A stretch of DNA of 64,000 nt from Maribacter cobaltidurans. Its GTDB lineage: Bacteria > Bacteroidota > Bacteroidia > Flavobacteriales > Flavobacteriaceae. Shown piece by piece: positions 55,231 through 63,372 of this stretch. Position 1 is the first letter of the stretch; the number at the start of each line of letters is the position of its first letter. The stretch spans positions 553,001-617,000 of the forward strand of contig NZ_CP022957.1 in assembly GCF_002269385.1 (NCBI RefSeq), read 5' to 3'. Below the pieces are notes generated by a model. That model had not been told where the DNA came from, did no database searches, and saw nothing but the letters and a program-made list of their open reading frames with translations. A program made the translations under genes and the position numbers.

Positions 55231-56061
55231 TTTTTGTAGAATGAATTATGTTAATTAACATATTTAAAAATAAATATACAAATAATATGAAAGTTTATTG
55301 GTTAAATAAATATTTCACAACCTTTTTATTTTATTGTTTCGCCGTTTTGCTCTTATCTATTGACCGATTCCAACAAAGGATAATAGGGATGTTACCTGGA
55401 GGCTCTTTAGAATGGTGGGTTGGAATTTTAAATGCTAGGTATAAAATTAAAGAGCGTCCAATTTTTTAGAATATCATTCTGCTTTGGCCTCCTTTATACT
55501 TCTCGTTATGTTTTCTGATTAGAAAATCCCTGGAACAAAAACTAAAATTTAAAAATTCGATGGAGAGACAGGCCTTAATCAAATATATTAGGAGTACGAA
55601 TGGGAAAAAGCCGTTGTGATAGAAAAATGCTATACATATTTTCCCTCAAATTGCATGCTCAGCAGAATTCATACAAAAGTCTCTATGACATGAAACTAGG
55701 ATTTTTTTGCTTTTGATAAGAATACAATTCGGTGGCCCGTGTACCTTGAAGGAATTCCGAATATTCTTTAGGTAAAAGGATTTTCACCTATCTTGAATCC
55801 TACAAACATCAACTGAACCGGAATTTTTTAAGTCCATGATTCCAAGATAGCTTTTCAACAAGGGAGATTTATGGCCAATGGAATAAGTCCTAACACCATT
55901 TTCATCTTATTCAACAAGTTATAAGGTTTATGTTAAGTATTTAGTATTGTAAAATTACAGCGGATTAATAAGCAATTCATTCCATAATTTTAAAGAGAAT
56001 TTACCATCAGGACTACAAAAGTCAAAATCAGAATTTAGTATTTTTACAATGAAGGTCAAAT
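55231..56061. other. AT-rich non-coding stretch
   Basis: About 830 bp with no gene I can support. A 73-codon frame near 55248 has no recognisable features. The content looks like worn sequence leading into the tRNA-like repeat. Confidence 0.45.
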
Positions 56062-56346
56062 CAATACAATTGCAATCAAATAGACCGTCAACAATTCGGT
56101 CAAAAGATTTCTAAAGCAAGGTTAAAACCCATAAAATAGGGTGATTGAGGAAGTAGGTTTAAATACTGTCGAGGTCACTTAAGAATGAAAAGCTCGCCTA
56201 TGGCGGGCTTTTTTATTTGAATATGCCTAGAACGTGTTCAATAAGTGAAGTGAGAATAAAAAAGATACTCAATAGAAGATTTGGAACTTTTCAATTAGAC
56301 TATGGAGCTTTTTGAGAAAGCGCTAGGCGAATCCTACTGAGGTCAC
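56062..56346 (+). repeat. tRNA-Arg-end repeat, copy A
   Basis: About 285 bp that align over their whole length, by eye at roughly 80 percent, with 62658-62940. Inside, 56156-56178 matches the last 23 nt of the intact tRNA-Arg at 21 positions, and a rho-independent hairpin follows (AAGCTCGCC, TAT, GGCGGGCTT, T run; 56189-56214). The far end (56326-56346) is again similar to the tRNA 3' end and the DNA just after it (15068-15100). It looks like an old attachment site. Confidence 0.75.
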
Positions 56347-56385
56347 TTGGCGGAAAACCCTTTCCAAATTCGATTATATTAAATT

Positions 56386-56428
56386 AAAAAATAAATCCCC
56401 AAGATATGCCGCTTGGGGGTTTATTTTT
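56386..56428. terminator. Bidirectional rho-independent terminator
   Basis: A long stem AAATAAATCCCCAAG with its complementary arm CTTGGGGGTTTATTT, then T run; the left arm is also preceded by A-rich DNA, so it works on both strands. It can end YceI transcription on the minus strand. Confidence 0.8.
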
Positions 56429-56514
56429 ATATAGTTTAATGCTATCTAGTATTTGAAATTCTTCAAGAGAAGAATGCCTTCATGATTGACATGATATAAG
56501 CAGCATCAAATAAC

Positions 56515-57033
56515 CTATTGCTTAATAAACTGTGCGTCAATGACCATTTTTACTTGATCTGATACTACCACATTTCCTGCTTCCGTTACAGCACTCCAGG
56601 TTAGGTTAAAATCCTTTCTGTTGATACTTCCCCTAATTTCAAAACCAGCTTTGGTCTGACCATAAGGATCTACGGCAATACCATTAAAATCAACATCCAG
56701 TTCAACTTCCTTTGTTACATCACGTATGGTCAAATCACCGATGATCTTATCCTTGTTGAACGACTTGGAGGTAAAAGTCATTTTAGGAAATTCTTCTGCT
56801 TTAAAGAAATCATCGGACATAAGGTGACCATCCCTGTCCTTGTTTTTAGTATTGATTGAATCGATACTGATTTCTACTGATAACGAAGCGTTTTCAAATT
56901 CGTCATTCTCTGCATCGATAGTGGCATCAAATTTTTCAAAATGTCCGGTAACCGTTGAAATCATCATATGCTTTACTTTAAAGCTTACTTCAGAATGCGT
57001 TGGATCAATGACCCATTTATTTGCTTTTTCCAT
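56515..57033 (-). CDS. YceI family lipocalin-like protein
   Basis: YceI-like beta-barrel of 172 residues: NKWVIDPTHSEVSFKVKHMMISTVTGHFEKFDATID at the start, a central HLMSDDFFKAEEFPKMTFTSKSF, DLTIRDVTKEVELDVDFNG and GFEIRGSINRKDFNLTW. Members bind isoprenoid-type lipids; many are periplasmic, but this copy shows no signal peptide and is therefore probably cytoplasmic. It is alone on the minus strand inside the segment flanked by the two tRNA-end repeats. A terminator lies downstream at 56386. Its role in the segment is unclear. Confidence 0.92.
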   Translation of the reverse strand: MEKANKWVIDPTHSEVSFKVKHMMISTVTGHFEKFDATIDAENDEFENASLSVEISIDSINTKNKDRDGHLMSDDFFKAEEFPKMTFTSKSFNKDKIIGDLTIRDVTKEVELDVDFNGIAVDPYGQTKAGFEIRGSINRKDFNLTWSAVTEAGNVVVSDQVKMVIDAQFIKQ

Positions 57034-57169
57034 GATAATGTTTTAAAAATTAATACGTTTTTACTTTTTTATGTCTATACAACATTTGTCTATACAAATG
57101 TATAACACAATTTTAAATGACTGACCGAAATTCAACATAAGCTTTTGTTAAAATCCATAGGGTGCACCG

Positions 57170-57498
57170 TTCAGGGAACATCGGCCGTGTACACTGGAAG
57201 GTATGGAACCCTAGCCGGACGAACACGAATCCTTTTTTTTAGCAGTTCCATTTTGATTCTGGGTGCCCTATAACTCTCAAAGCTATTTTTGAAAATATCA
57301 CGGTTAGCCAATGATATGGCTTCGTTCTTGCACCCCTCTTGAATGGCCCCCGGACCAACCAATTATTATACCCGCTTTTACTTACATTAAACGTTTTGCA
57401 AATCCTCCCAACTGGAAATTTGAATTTATATTTTTCCTGTCGCCCTTGGAGAAGATGGCTATTGCTTTTTTAGGATATCGCGTTCAATCTCGGTAACA
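57170..57498 (-). pseudogene. IS3-family transposase fragment
   Basis: Decayed transposase pieces in several frames. Reading the minus strand, EIERDILKK (end of OrfA), then FPVGRICKTFNVSKSGYNNW and ESYRAPRIKMELLKKRIRV (start of OrfB) match IS3-group proteins in order, with frameshifts between them. The DDE catalytic domain and terminal repeats are missing. It marks past insertion activity within the segment between the tRNA-end repeats. Confidence 0.72.
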
Positions 57499-57896
57499 AA
57501 ATGTTTTTTAATTTTTTAAAATTAAGATAGCATTCCCAATAACTAGAACTTTATTGGAATCACGATTAATCTAGAATTAGTTATGCCCTGCCCGTTTTTC
57601 GATGCCTCGAAAAACAACAAAGGATTTATCCATTATAAACCCCTTAAAATGTGAAGGCCGTCGGTTCGGTTTTTGGGAAGCGGACAAAATCCTCATTTTA
57701 GCTCGGGAATGAAGCTCTCCGGATACACTCAGGGCAGACTTGCCTTCCCAGCTCCTTTAGATAATGGGACGGGTAGGATTAGTGAAATGGAAGGCTAAAA
57801 CGGGATTAGGGCCAATTTACCCGTCACAGGGATTATTCTTTCGTACGGGCAGCGTATCAGTAATAAAGAAAATAGGAAGAGCCGCCAAATACATTC
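57499..57896. other. Non-coding stretch after the IS3 fragment
   Basis: About 400 bp of mixed composition, partly richer in GC than its surroundings, without a gene or repeat that I recognise. Confidence 0.4.
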
Positions 57897-58643
57897 CTAA
57901 AACCCCATTCCGGCCTCCAGTGCCTGTTCGTATTTCGATTGGTCAAAACGATATAGATTGGGAGATTTGTTTGCCGATCCGGTTCTTTTTTCGGCAAGTT
58001 TGACCAGAAAATCCTGCTTGGTTATTTGTTTATAAAAGTTTCGCCTGTCAAACGTCTTATCTAAAACAGACTCGTACAATTTTTGAATTTCAGCCAAGGT
58101 AAATTTGTCGGGCAAAAGATTGCCAATCGGTTGATATTTTACTTCCCTTCGTAATGTTCTTATGGCCAGGTTTATCATTTCATTATGATCGAACAACAAA
58201 AATGGAATTTCGTTCAATTCCATCCAACGACACTCTTCCGTATATTCATCCGGGATTGCCTTAACTTTGTTAATATCCAACAGGGCATAATATCCAACGG
58301 ACAACACTCTATTCTTTATCGAAATCTTGGACAAATCCTCCCCTATGGATTTTTCAATTAGTTTTGTCGTTTCCAATTCATCGTAGTGTACACATCGGTT
58401 GATTTCTCCAAATACATTAAATTGTTGTAGAAAGACTTCTTTAAGACCTACTCTCTCCTGCAGTATTCTTTCGGCCGCAGCATTCAATGCTTCCATTTTC
58501 CTGATTCTTCCACCGGGCAAGCTCCAATAATCAATATTCTTCCATTTAGATAAAAGTACCTTAAGCGTTGAGCCATCGAAGCCAAAAATCACGCAATCAA
58601 CGGAAACTTCTTTCAGGCAATTTTCCAAATACGCTACGATCAT
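57897..58643 (-). CDS. NUDIX-domain transcriptional regulator (NrtR/AraR-like)
   Basis: Predicted repressor or activator of about 248 residues. The N-terminal NUDIX domain contains YWSLPGGRIRKMEALNAAAERILQERVGL; the core REUXEE motif is degraded to RILQER, so it probably binds a ligand without hydrolysing it. The C-terminal part (LFDHNEMINLAIRTLRREVKYQPIGNLLPDKFTL, ILDKTFDRRNFYKQI-like) is the winged-helix region typical of this regulator group, which controls sugar or NAD genes. The ATG at 58643 is chosen because the domain begins right after it. It is divergent from the PQQ-type dehydrogenase gene, with two inverted repeats between them. Confidence 0.88.
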   Translation of the reverse strand: MIVAYLENCLKEVSVDCVIFGFDGSTLKVLLSKWKNIDYWSLPGGRIRKMEALNAAAERILQERVGLKEVFLQQFNVFGEINRCVHYDELETTKLIEKSIGEDLSKISIKNRVLSVGYYALLDINKVKAIPDEYTEECRWMELNEIPFLLFDHNEMINLAIRTLRREVKYQPIGNLLPDKFTLAEIQKLYESVLDKTFDRRNFYKQITKQDFLVKLAEKRTGSANKSPNLYRFDQSKYEQALEAGMGF

Positions 58644-58660
58644 AAATCCAAAAATATTTG

Positions 58661-58717
58661 TGCGTAACTTGTACGCATTAAAAAAAACAGTATGTTTGTG
58701 TCCAAAATACACACAAA
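58661..58717. promoter_or_regulatory. Candidate operators between regulator and sugar dehydrogenase
   Basis: Two inverted repeats lie in the divergent intergenic region: TGCGTA-ACTTG-TACGCA (58661-58677, perfect) and TTTGTGT with ACACAAA (58695-58701 and 58711-58717). They are likely binding sites of the NUDIX-type regulator and could control both genes. Confidence 0.6.
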
Positions 58718-58751
58718 GCTATGTATTCTATTACATATTAAATCATGTTCA

Positions 58752-61487
58752 ATGAAAAAATCATTATTATCCTTACTGATTTGCTTTTCTTCTGCACTAA
58801 TGTACGGTCAAATCCAACCCGAGGAGAATCGATTTAAAAAAGTGGTTCTGGTCGAAAACCTGAACGAGCCCATGGAAATGGCGGTTCTTCCCACTGAGGA
58901 TGTCCTTTTTATTGAAAGACATGGTTCCGTTAAACTTTATGAGAACCTTACCCAAAAGACAACCGAAATTGCAAATATTGAGGTAAGTACAAAATATACG
59001 GATCCCGAGAATGGTACTCAATCGGAAGCCGAGGATGGGCTTTTAGGACTTTCAATAGATCCAGATTTTGAAGAAAATGGATGGGTGTACCTATACTTTT
59101 CCCTAGACGGAAATGACCCCAAAAATATTCTGGCCCGCTATAAACTTACCGATAAACGACTGGATTTAAAAAGCGGAAAAGTACTTCTAGAGATACCCAC
59201 CCAACGTACCAATTGTTGTCATACCGGTGGCTCAATAGATTGGGACGCCAATAAAAACCTCTATCTTTCTACAGGTGACAATACCAGCCCCAGGGAATCT
59301 GATGGTTATTCCCCTATTGATGAACGTATAGGACGTTCTGCCTTTGACGCACAAAGAACTGCTGCCAATACGAATGACCTAAGAGGTAAAATTCTTCGAA
59401 TCCATCCAGAAGCCGATGGTAGTTATACCATCCCTGAAGGAAATCTTTTCCAAAAAGGAACACCAAAAACAAGACCGGAAATATACACTATGGGACACCG
59501 AAACCCTTTTCGTATTTCGGTCGACAAAAAAAATGGTTTTTTGTATTGGGGAGATGTAGGTCCGGATGCCGGTAAGGATTCTATCGGTAGGGGGCCGGCG
59601 GCAGAAGATGAGTTCGGGCAGGCCCGAAAAGCAGGCAACTTTGGCTGGCCATATTTTGTTGGAAACAATAAACCCTTTTGGGATTTTGATTTTGAAACAA
59701 ATATCTCCGGAGAAAAGTTTGACCCCGAGAAACCCACAAACAATTCTCCCAATAATACCGGTCTGACAGAACTTCCTCCTGCTGAAAAGGCCTTTATCTG
59801 GTATCCAACTACGCAATCCAAGCGATTTCCGGCCCTTGGGACCGGAGGTAAGAGCGCCATGGCCGGGCCTGTATATTATAAGGATGAATTTCCAAATGCC
59901 GAACGACCTTTTCCTGACTATTATAACAACAGACTTTTTATTTATGAATGGATGCGCGATTGGATCATTACGGTCAAAATGAACTCAAAAGGTGACTATG
60001 CCCGTATGGAAAGGTTCTTGCCAAACCTGAAACTGGACCACCCCATTGATATGACCTTTGGGCCCAATGGGGATTTATATATTCTGGAATACGGACAGGG
60101 TTGGTTTATGGGAAATCCCGAATCAAAATTGGTAAGGATAGAATATAACGGTGGTAACAGAAAACCAATAGTAGTAGCATCCGCCGACAAATTAGCTGGT
60201 GCTATCCCCTTACAAGTGCAATTTTCTTCAAATGGAACCTTGGATTATGATAAGGACAGCCTAAATTATGAATGGGTAATAAGGGACAGGTTAAATAATT
60301 TTATCGCTAAACTATCCGAACCAAACCCTTCCTTTACTTTCGATACAATAGGAAACTATAAAGCTACCCTGACGGTAACCGACACGGAAGGTAACCAAGA
60401 GACCGAAGAACTATCCATTGCTGCTGGAAACGAACCACCTTTAGTCAATTTGAATCTAACGGAAGGGAATAAAACTTTTTTCTTTCCGGGTAAATCCATC
60501 AAATACAGGGTAGATGTCAGTGATCAGGAGGACGGCAGCCTTGAAAAGAAGACCATTGAACCAAATAGGGTTAAAATTAGTGCCCATTACCAAGATGCTC
60601 TGGACAACACTCCCCCATCACAGGGTCATCAAAAAGCTCCCATTACATATACCGCAGGTAAAAGCCTTATGGAGAAAAGTGACTGTAGGGCCTGTCATTT
60701 TGTAGATAAAAAATCGATAGGGCCGGCATTTACATCCATTGCAAAAAAATATAGTACCAATTCCAAAGCAATGGATTATTTGTCGAACAAAATTATTAAA
60801 GGGGGTTCCGGAGTATGGGGCGATGTTGCCATGAACGCCCATCCCACGATAGGATTGCCCGAAGCGGAGCAGATTGTACAATATATATTGAGTTTGGAAA
60901 AGCCTAAGGATATCCCCGGTACCATGCCTACCGAAGGTACGCTTACCACTAAGTTGCCCGAGGGAGCGGATGCCCAAAAAGGTGTATATCGGCTTTGGGC
61001 CAGTTATACCGACAAAGGTTCCAATGGTATGCCGCCATTGACAGACTCTAAATCTATCATTTTGAACAACCCAACCCTGATTATGGGAGACGCGGATGAG
61101 GCATCCAAGGAAAACATGAATTTTAAAATGGGTGAGATGAATTTGCTCATCGTAACAAATCCAAATACGTTTGCCATGTATAAAAGTATTGATTTAAGCC
61201 ATATCCAATCCTTGGCAATGATCGTAGCGGCCCCCATAAAGCAACTTAATTCCAATGGGGGAACTATAGAAGTACACATCAATACGGTAGATGGTCCATT
61301 AATAGGGAAAACAGAATTCATTGAACCTTCAGATGATGATGTATTTTCAACTACTAAACCACCCGCTCCCATTATGGTGCCAATATCTCCCACGATGGGT
61401 TTACATGACATTTATTTTGTCTTTAAGAATGAAAAGACCGATGGAGCTCTGTTCGTACCTATTTCGGTCACATTTATACCAGAATAA
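58752..61487 (+). CDS. PQQ-type sugar dehydrogenase fused to PKD and cytochrome c
   Basis: Large exported protein (911 residues from the ATG at 58752; signal peptide ending LMYGQ). Domains in order: soluble glucose/sorbosone dehydrogenase propeller (about 25-470; LNEPMEMAVLPTEDVLFIER, HTGGSIDWD, YTMGHRNPFRISVD, GDVGPDAG), a PKD domain (about 480-580; LDYDKDSLNYEWVI), a beta domain, a class I cytochrome c with C645-R-A-C648-H649, and a C-terminal beta domain (GVYRLWASYTD, IQSLAMIVA). It should oxidise sugars in the periplasm and pass electrons to its own haem. Its C-terminal module resembles the stand-alone cytochrome at 49159. The exported isomerase gene follows after 29 bp. Confidence 0.9.
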   Translation: MKKSLLSLLICFSSALMYGQIQPEENRFKKVVLVENLNEPMEMAVLPTEDVLFIERHGSVKLYENLTQKTTEIANIEVSTKYTDPENGTQSEAEDGLLGLSIDPDFEENGWVYLYFSLDGNDPKNILARYKLTDKRLDLKSGKVLLEIPTQRTNCCHTGGSIDWDANKNLYLSTGDNTSPRESDGYSPIDERIGRSAFDAQRTAANTNDLRGKILRIHPEADGSYTIPEGNLFQKGTPKTRPEIYTMGHRNPFRISVDKKNGFLYWGDVGPDAGKDSIGRGPAAEDEFGQARKAGNFGWPYFVGNNKPFWDFDFETNISGEKFDPEKPTNNSPNNTGLTELPPAEKAFIWYPTTQSKRFPALGTGGKSAMAGPVYYKDEFPNAERPFPDYYNNRLFIYEWMRDWIITVKMNSKGDYARMERFLPNLKLDHPIDMTFGPNGDLYILEYGQGWFMGNPESKLVRIEYNGGNRKPIVVASADKLAGAIPLQVQFSSNGTLDYDKDSLNYEWVIRDRLNNFIAKLSEPNPSFTFDTIGNYKATLTVTDTEGNQETEELSIAAGNEPPLVNLNLTEGNKTFFFPGKSIKYRVDVSDQEDGSLEKKTIEPNRVKISAHYQDALDNTPPSQGHQKAPITYTAGKSLMEKSDCRACHFVDKKSIGPAFTSIAKKYSTNSKAMDYLSNKIIKGGSGVWGDVAMNAHPTIGLPEAEQIVQYILSLEKPKDIPGTMPTEGTLTTKLPEGADAQKGVYRLWASYTDKGSNGMPPLTDSKSIILNNPTLIMGDADEASKENMNFKMGEMNLLIVTNPNTFAMYKSIDLSHIQSLAMIVAAPIKQLNSNGGTIEVHINTVDGPLIGKTEFIEPSDDDVFSTTKPPAPIMVPISPTMGLHDIYFVFKNEKTDGALFVPISVTFIPE

Positions 61488-61516
61488 ACACCCTTAACTT
61501 TTAAAGCATAAAGAAT

Positions 61517-62554
61517 ATGAAAACAACACGTCGCACATTTTTAGGTCAGCTAGGAGCGACCACAGCCGGTCTTGGCTTAAGCACTTTAATACCGCAGTCA
61601 TTATTCCCAATGGGGATGGACAACAAGTTCAGTTTTGAAATCTCTTTAGGCGAATTTTCTTTCGCTTCGGAGCTTTATTCAGGAAAAATGACCAACATGG
61701 ATTTTCCTGCAAGGGCAAAAGAGGTACATGATATAAACGTATTGGAGTACGTTTCCGGTTTTTTTAACGGCAAGCATACCGATACAGGGTACATGAAAGA
61801 GTTAAAGCAACGTTGTGATGATTTGGGTATGGTGAACCATCTTATTATGGTAGATGGCGCAAATATTACCTCCCTTAATGACAAGGAACGAAATGCCGCT
61901 GTAGAAGGCCATTTTGAATGGGTTGAGGCTGCCAAGTATTTGGGCTGCACCTCCATAAGGGTAAATTTAGGGGATGCCATGGGCGCATTGACCGGAAAGG
62001 TTGAGCCCGGAACTCCGGAAGAAATAGCCAGTGCGGCCGTAGACGGTTATGGAAAACTTTTGGATTTTGCAGCTAAAGAAAATATAAATGTTATTGTGGA
62101 AAATCATTTTGGTAATTCTACGAATGCTGATTGGTTAGTAGGAATAATGGAACAGCTTGACCAAAAGAACAAGGGTTTCCTACCTGATTTTGGCAATTTT
62201 TGCGCGGAGCGAACGGCAGCTAAAAGCATGGATTTCAAGGACTTGATCAGCACTAAATGTCTAAAGGAATATGATAAATATGAAGGTGTCGCCAAAATGA
62301 TGCCATATGCAAAAGGGATCTCTGCCAAGACACATAGGTTCGATGATAATGGATACGATCTTGAAACGGATTTCATTAAAATGTTCAACATCATAAAAGA
62401 TTCCGGATGGTCCGGTGGGTATGTAGGTATTGAATATGAAGGTGGCCTAATGCGGGATATGGGCGGTGACATGAACTTTTTGTCCAATGATGATGGTGTA
62501 CGGGCCACAAAGTTGCTCTTGGAAGATGTGTTGGAAAAATTGGGAAATAAATAA
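61517..62554 (+). CDS. Tat-exported sugar phosphate isomerase/epimerase-like protein
   Basis: Xylose-isomerase-like TIM barrel of 345 residues with a Tat-type signal (TTRRTFLGQLGATTAGLGLS). Barrel motifs include INVIVENHFGNS (metal Glu), GFLPDFGNFC (Asp), GISAKTHRF (His) and GGYVGIEYEG (Glu), which supply the usual metal site. Export makes a sugar-phosphate substrate unlikely; homologues in 3-keto-glycoside pathways act on oxidised or free sugars in the periplasm. It probably shares an operon with the PQQ-type dehydrogenase gene 29 bp upstream. Confidence 0.88.
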   Translation: MKTTRRTFLGQLGATTAGLGLSTLIPQSLFPMGMDNKFSFEISLGEFSFASELYSGKMTNMDFPARAKEVHDINVLEYVSGFFNGKHTDTGYMKELKQRCDDLGMVNHLIMVDGANITSLNDKERNAAVEGHFEWVEAAKYLGCTSIRVNLGDAMGALTGKVEPGTPEEIASAAVDGYGKLLDFAAKENINVIVENHFGNSTNADWLVGIMEQLDQKNKGFLPDFGNFCAERTAAKSMDFKDLISTKCLKEYDKYEGVAKMMPYAKGISAKTHRFDDNGYDLETDFIKMFNIIKDSGWSGGYVGIEYEGGLMRDMGGDMNFLSNDDGVRATKLLLEDVLEKLGNK

Positions 62555-62657
62555 ATGATAAAATGGCATAAGATGAAGTATAGCCTATGACTAAAGACGT
62601 TGAGGTGTTATTTGTTCTAATTTTATGAATAGTTATATTTAATTCGAAAGACAATTT

Positions 62658-62940
62658 GATACAATTGCAATTAAACAGACAGTCAACAATTCGGTCAACA
62701 GATTTTGACAACAAGGTTGAAACTCTTAAAATAGGGTGATTGAAGAAATAGGTTTGAATCTTGTCGAGGTCTCTTAAGAATGAAAAGCTCGCCTAAGGCG
62801 GGCTTTTTTGTTTGAACAATCTTTGAACGTGTTCAATAAGCGAAGTGAAAATAAAAAAGATACTATATAGAAGATTTGGAGTTTTTCATTTATACTACGG
62901 AGCTCTGTCGGGAGGTGCGAAGCGAATCCTGTTCAGGTCA
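62658..62940 (+). repeat. tRNA-Arg-end repeat, copy B
   Basis: Diverged direct repeat of copy A at 56062. Bases 62751-62773 match the last 23 nt of tRNA-Arg at 21 positions, and the same terminator hairpin follows (62782-62808). The end near 62926-62940 again resembles the tRNA 3' end. Copies A and B bound about 6.3 kb that carry yceI, an IS3 fragment, the NUDIX regulator, the PQQ-type dehydrogenase and the isomerase. Confidence 0.75.
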
Positions 62941-63044
62941 GGAATAAATCAAAAAGGAAGCAAAATCATAAAGCTTGTACTTTTGATTCTAAGAATTTTC
63001 GATTTTCAGCGCTTAGCGCTAGGGATGTGAAACAATCATGCTAT

Positions 63045-63242
63045 GTCAATAGAAAGAAACTCCAAATAAAGAGAAAACCTTGCAAAATTTATGATTTGAT
63101 TTCTATCGTCAGGAATTCACAAATTAAAAATGGCAATGCTAACCAATTTGCACGAGCACCCGTAGATATCAGAAGAATCAATATTGAATACATAGCTCAG
63201 CAAAGAAATTGCTCCAATCTTTTTAGAGATAATCCAATTTAA
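63045..63242 (+). pseudogene. Second integrase N-terminal remnant with tRNA-downstream sequence
   Basis: Bases 63045-63090 repeat the DNA found just after tRNA-Arg (compare 15089-15130). Then 63105-63190 read VRNSQIKNGNANQFARAPV and IRRINIEY, which parallels the integrase remnant at 15185 (LKNSQTK, NAKAELFKRITV, CANIGL). No catalytic part remains. The finding of the same order of elements at both edges supports an island boundary here. Confidence 0.5.
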
Positions 63243-63372
63243 TACTTCCTACTTTCACAGCAGACATTGACATTATAGAAATCAGGTTCCCCTCATAAAC
63301 GATAGTAATGGGAAAATTTATTGTAAGTCTTTCATGGATTTTAAATTCACTTGAATACTTTAAGCACAATGA
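63243..63372. other. Short intergenic region at the island edge
   Basis: No gene seen; the minus-strand serine hydrolase gene ends at 63373. Confidence 0.4.

Noticed and set aside
55248..55469. A 73-codon plus-strand frame after the LacC-like kinase
   Set aside because: No homology that I recognise, AT-driven composition and no good context; treated as non-coding.
63027..63242. A 71-codon plus-strand frame
   Set aside because: It spans the tRNA-downstream repeat and the integrase remnant, so it is better explained as pseudogene sequence than as a gene.
15084..63242. Active integrative element
   Set aside because: No intact integrase, relaxase or conjugation gene is visible; only decayed integrase pieces remain.
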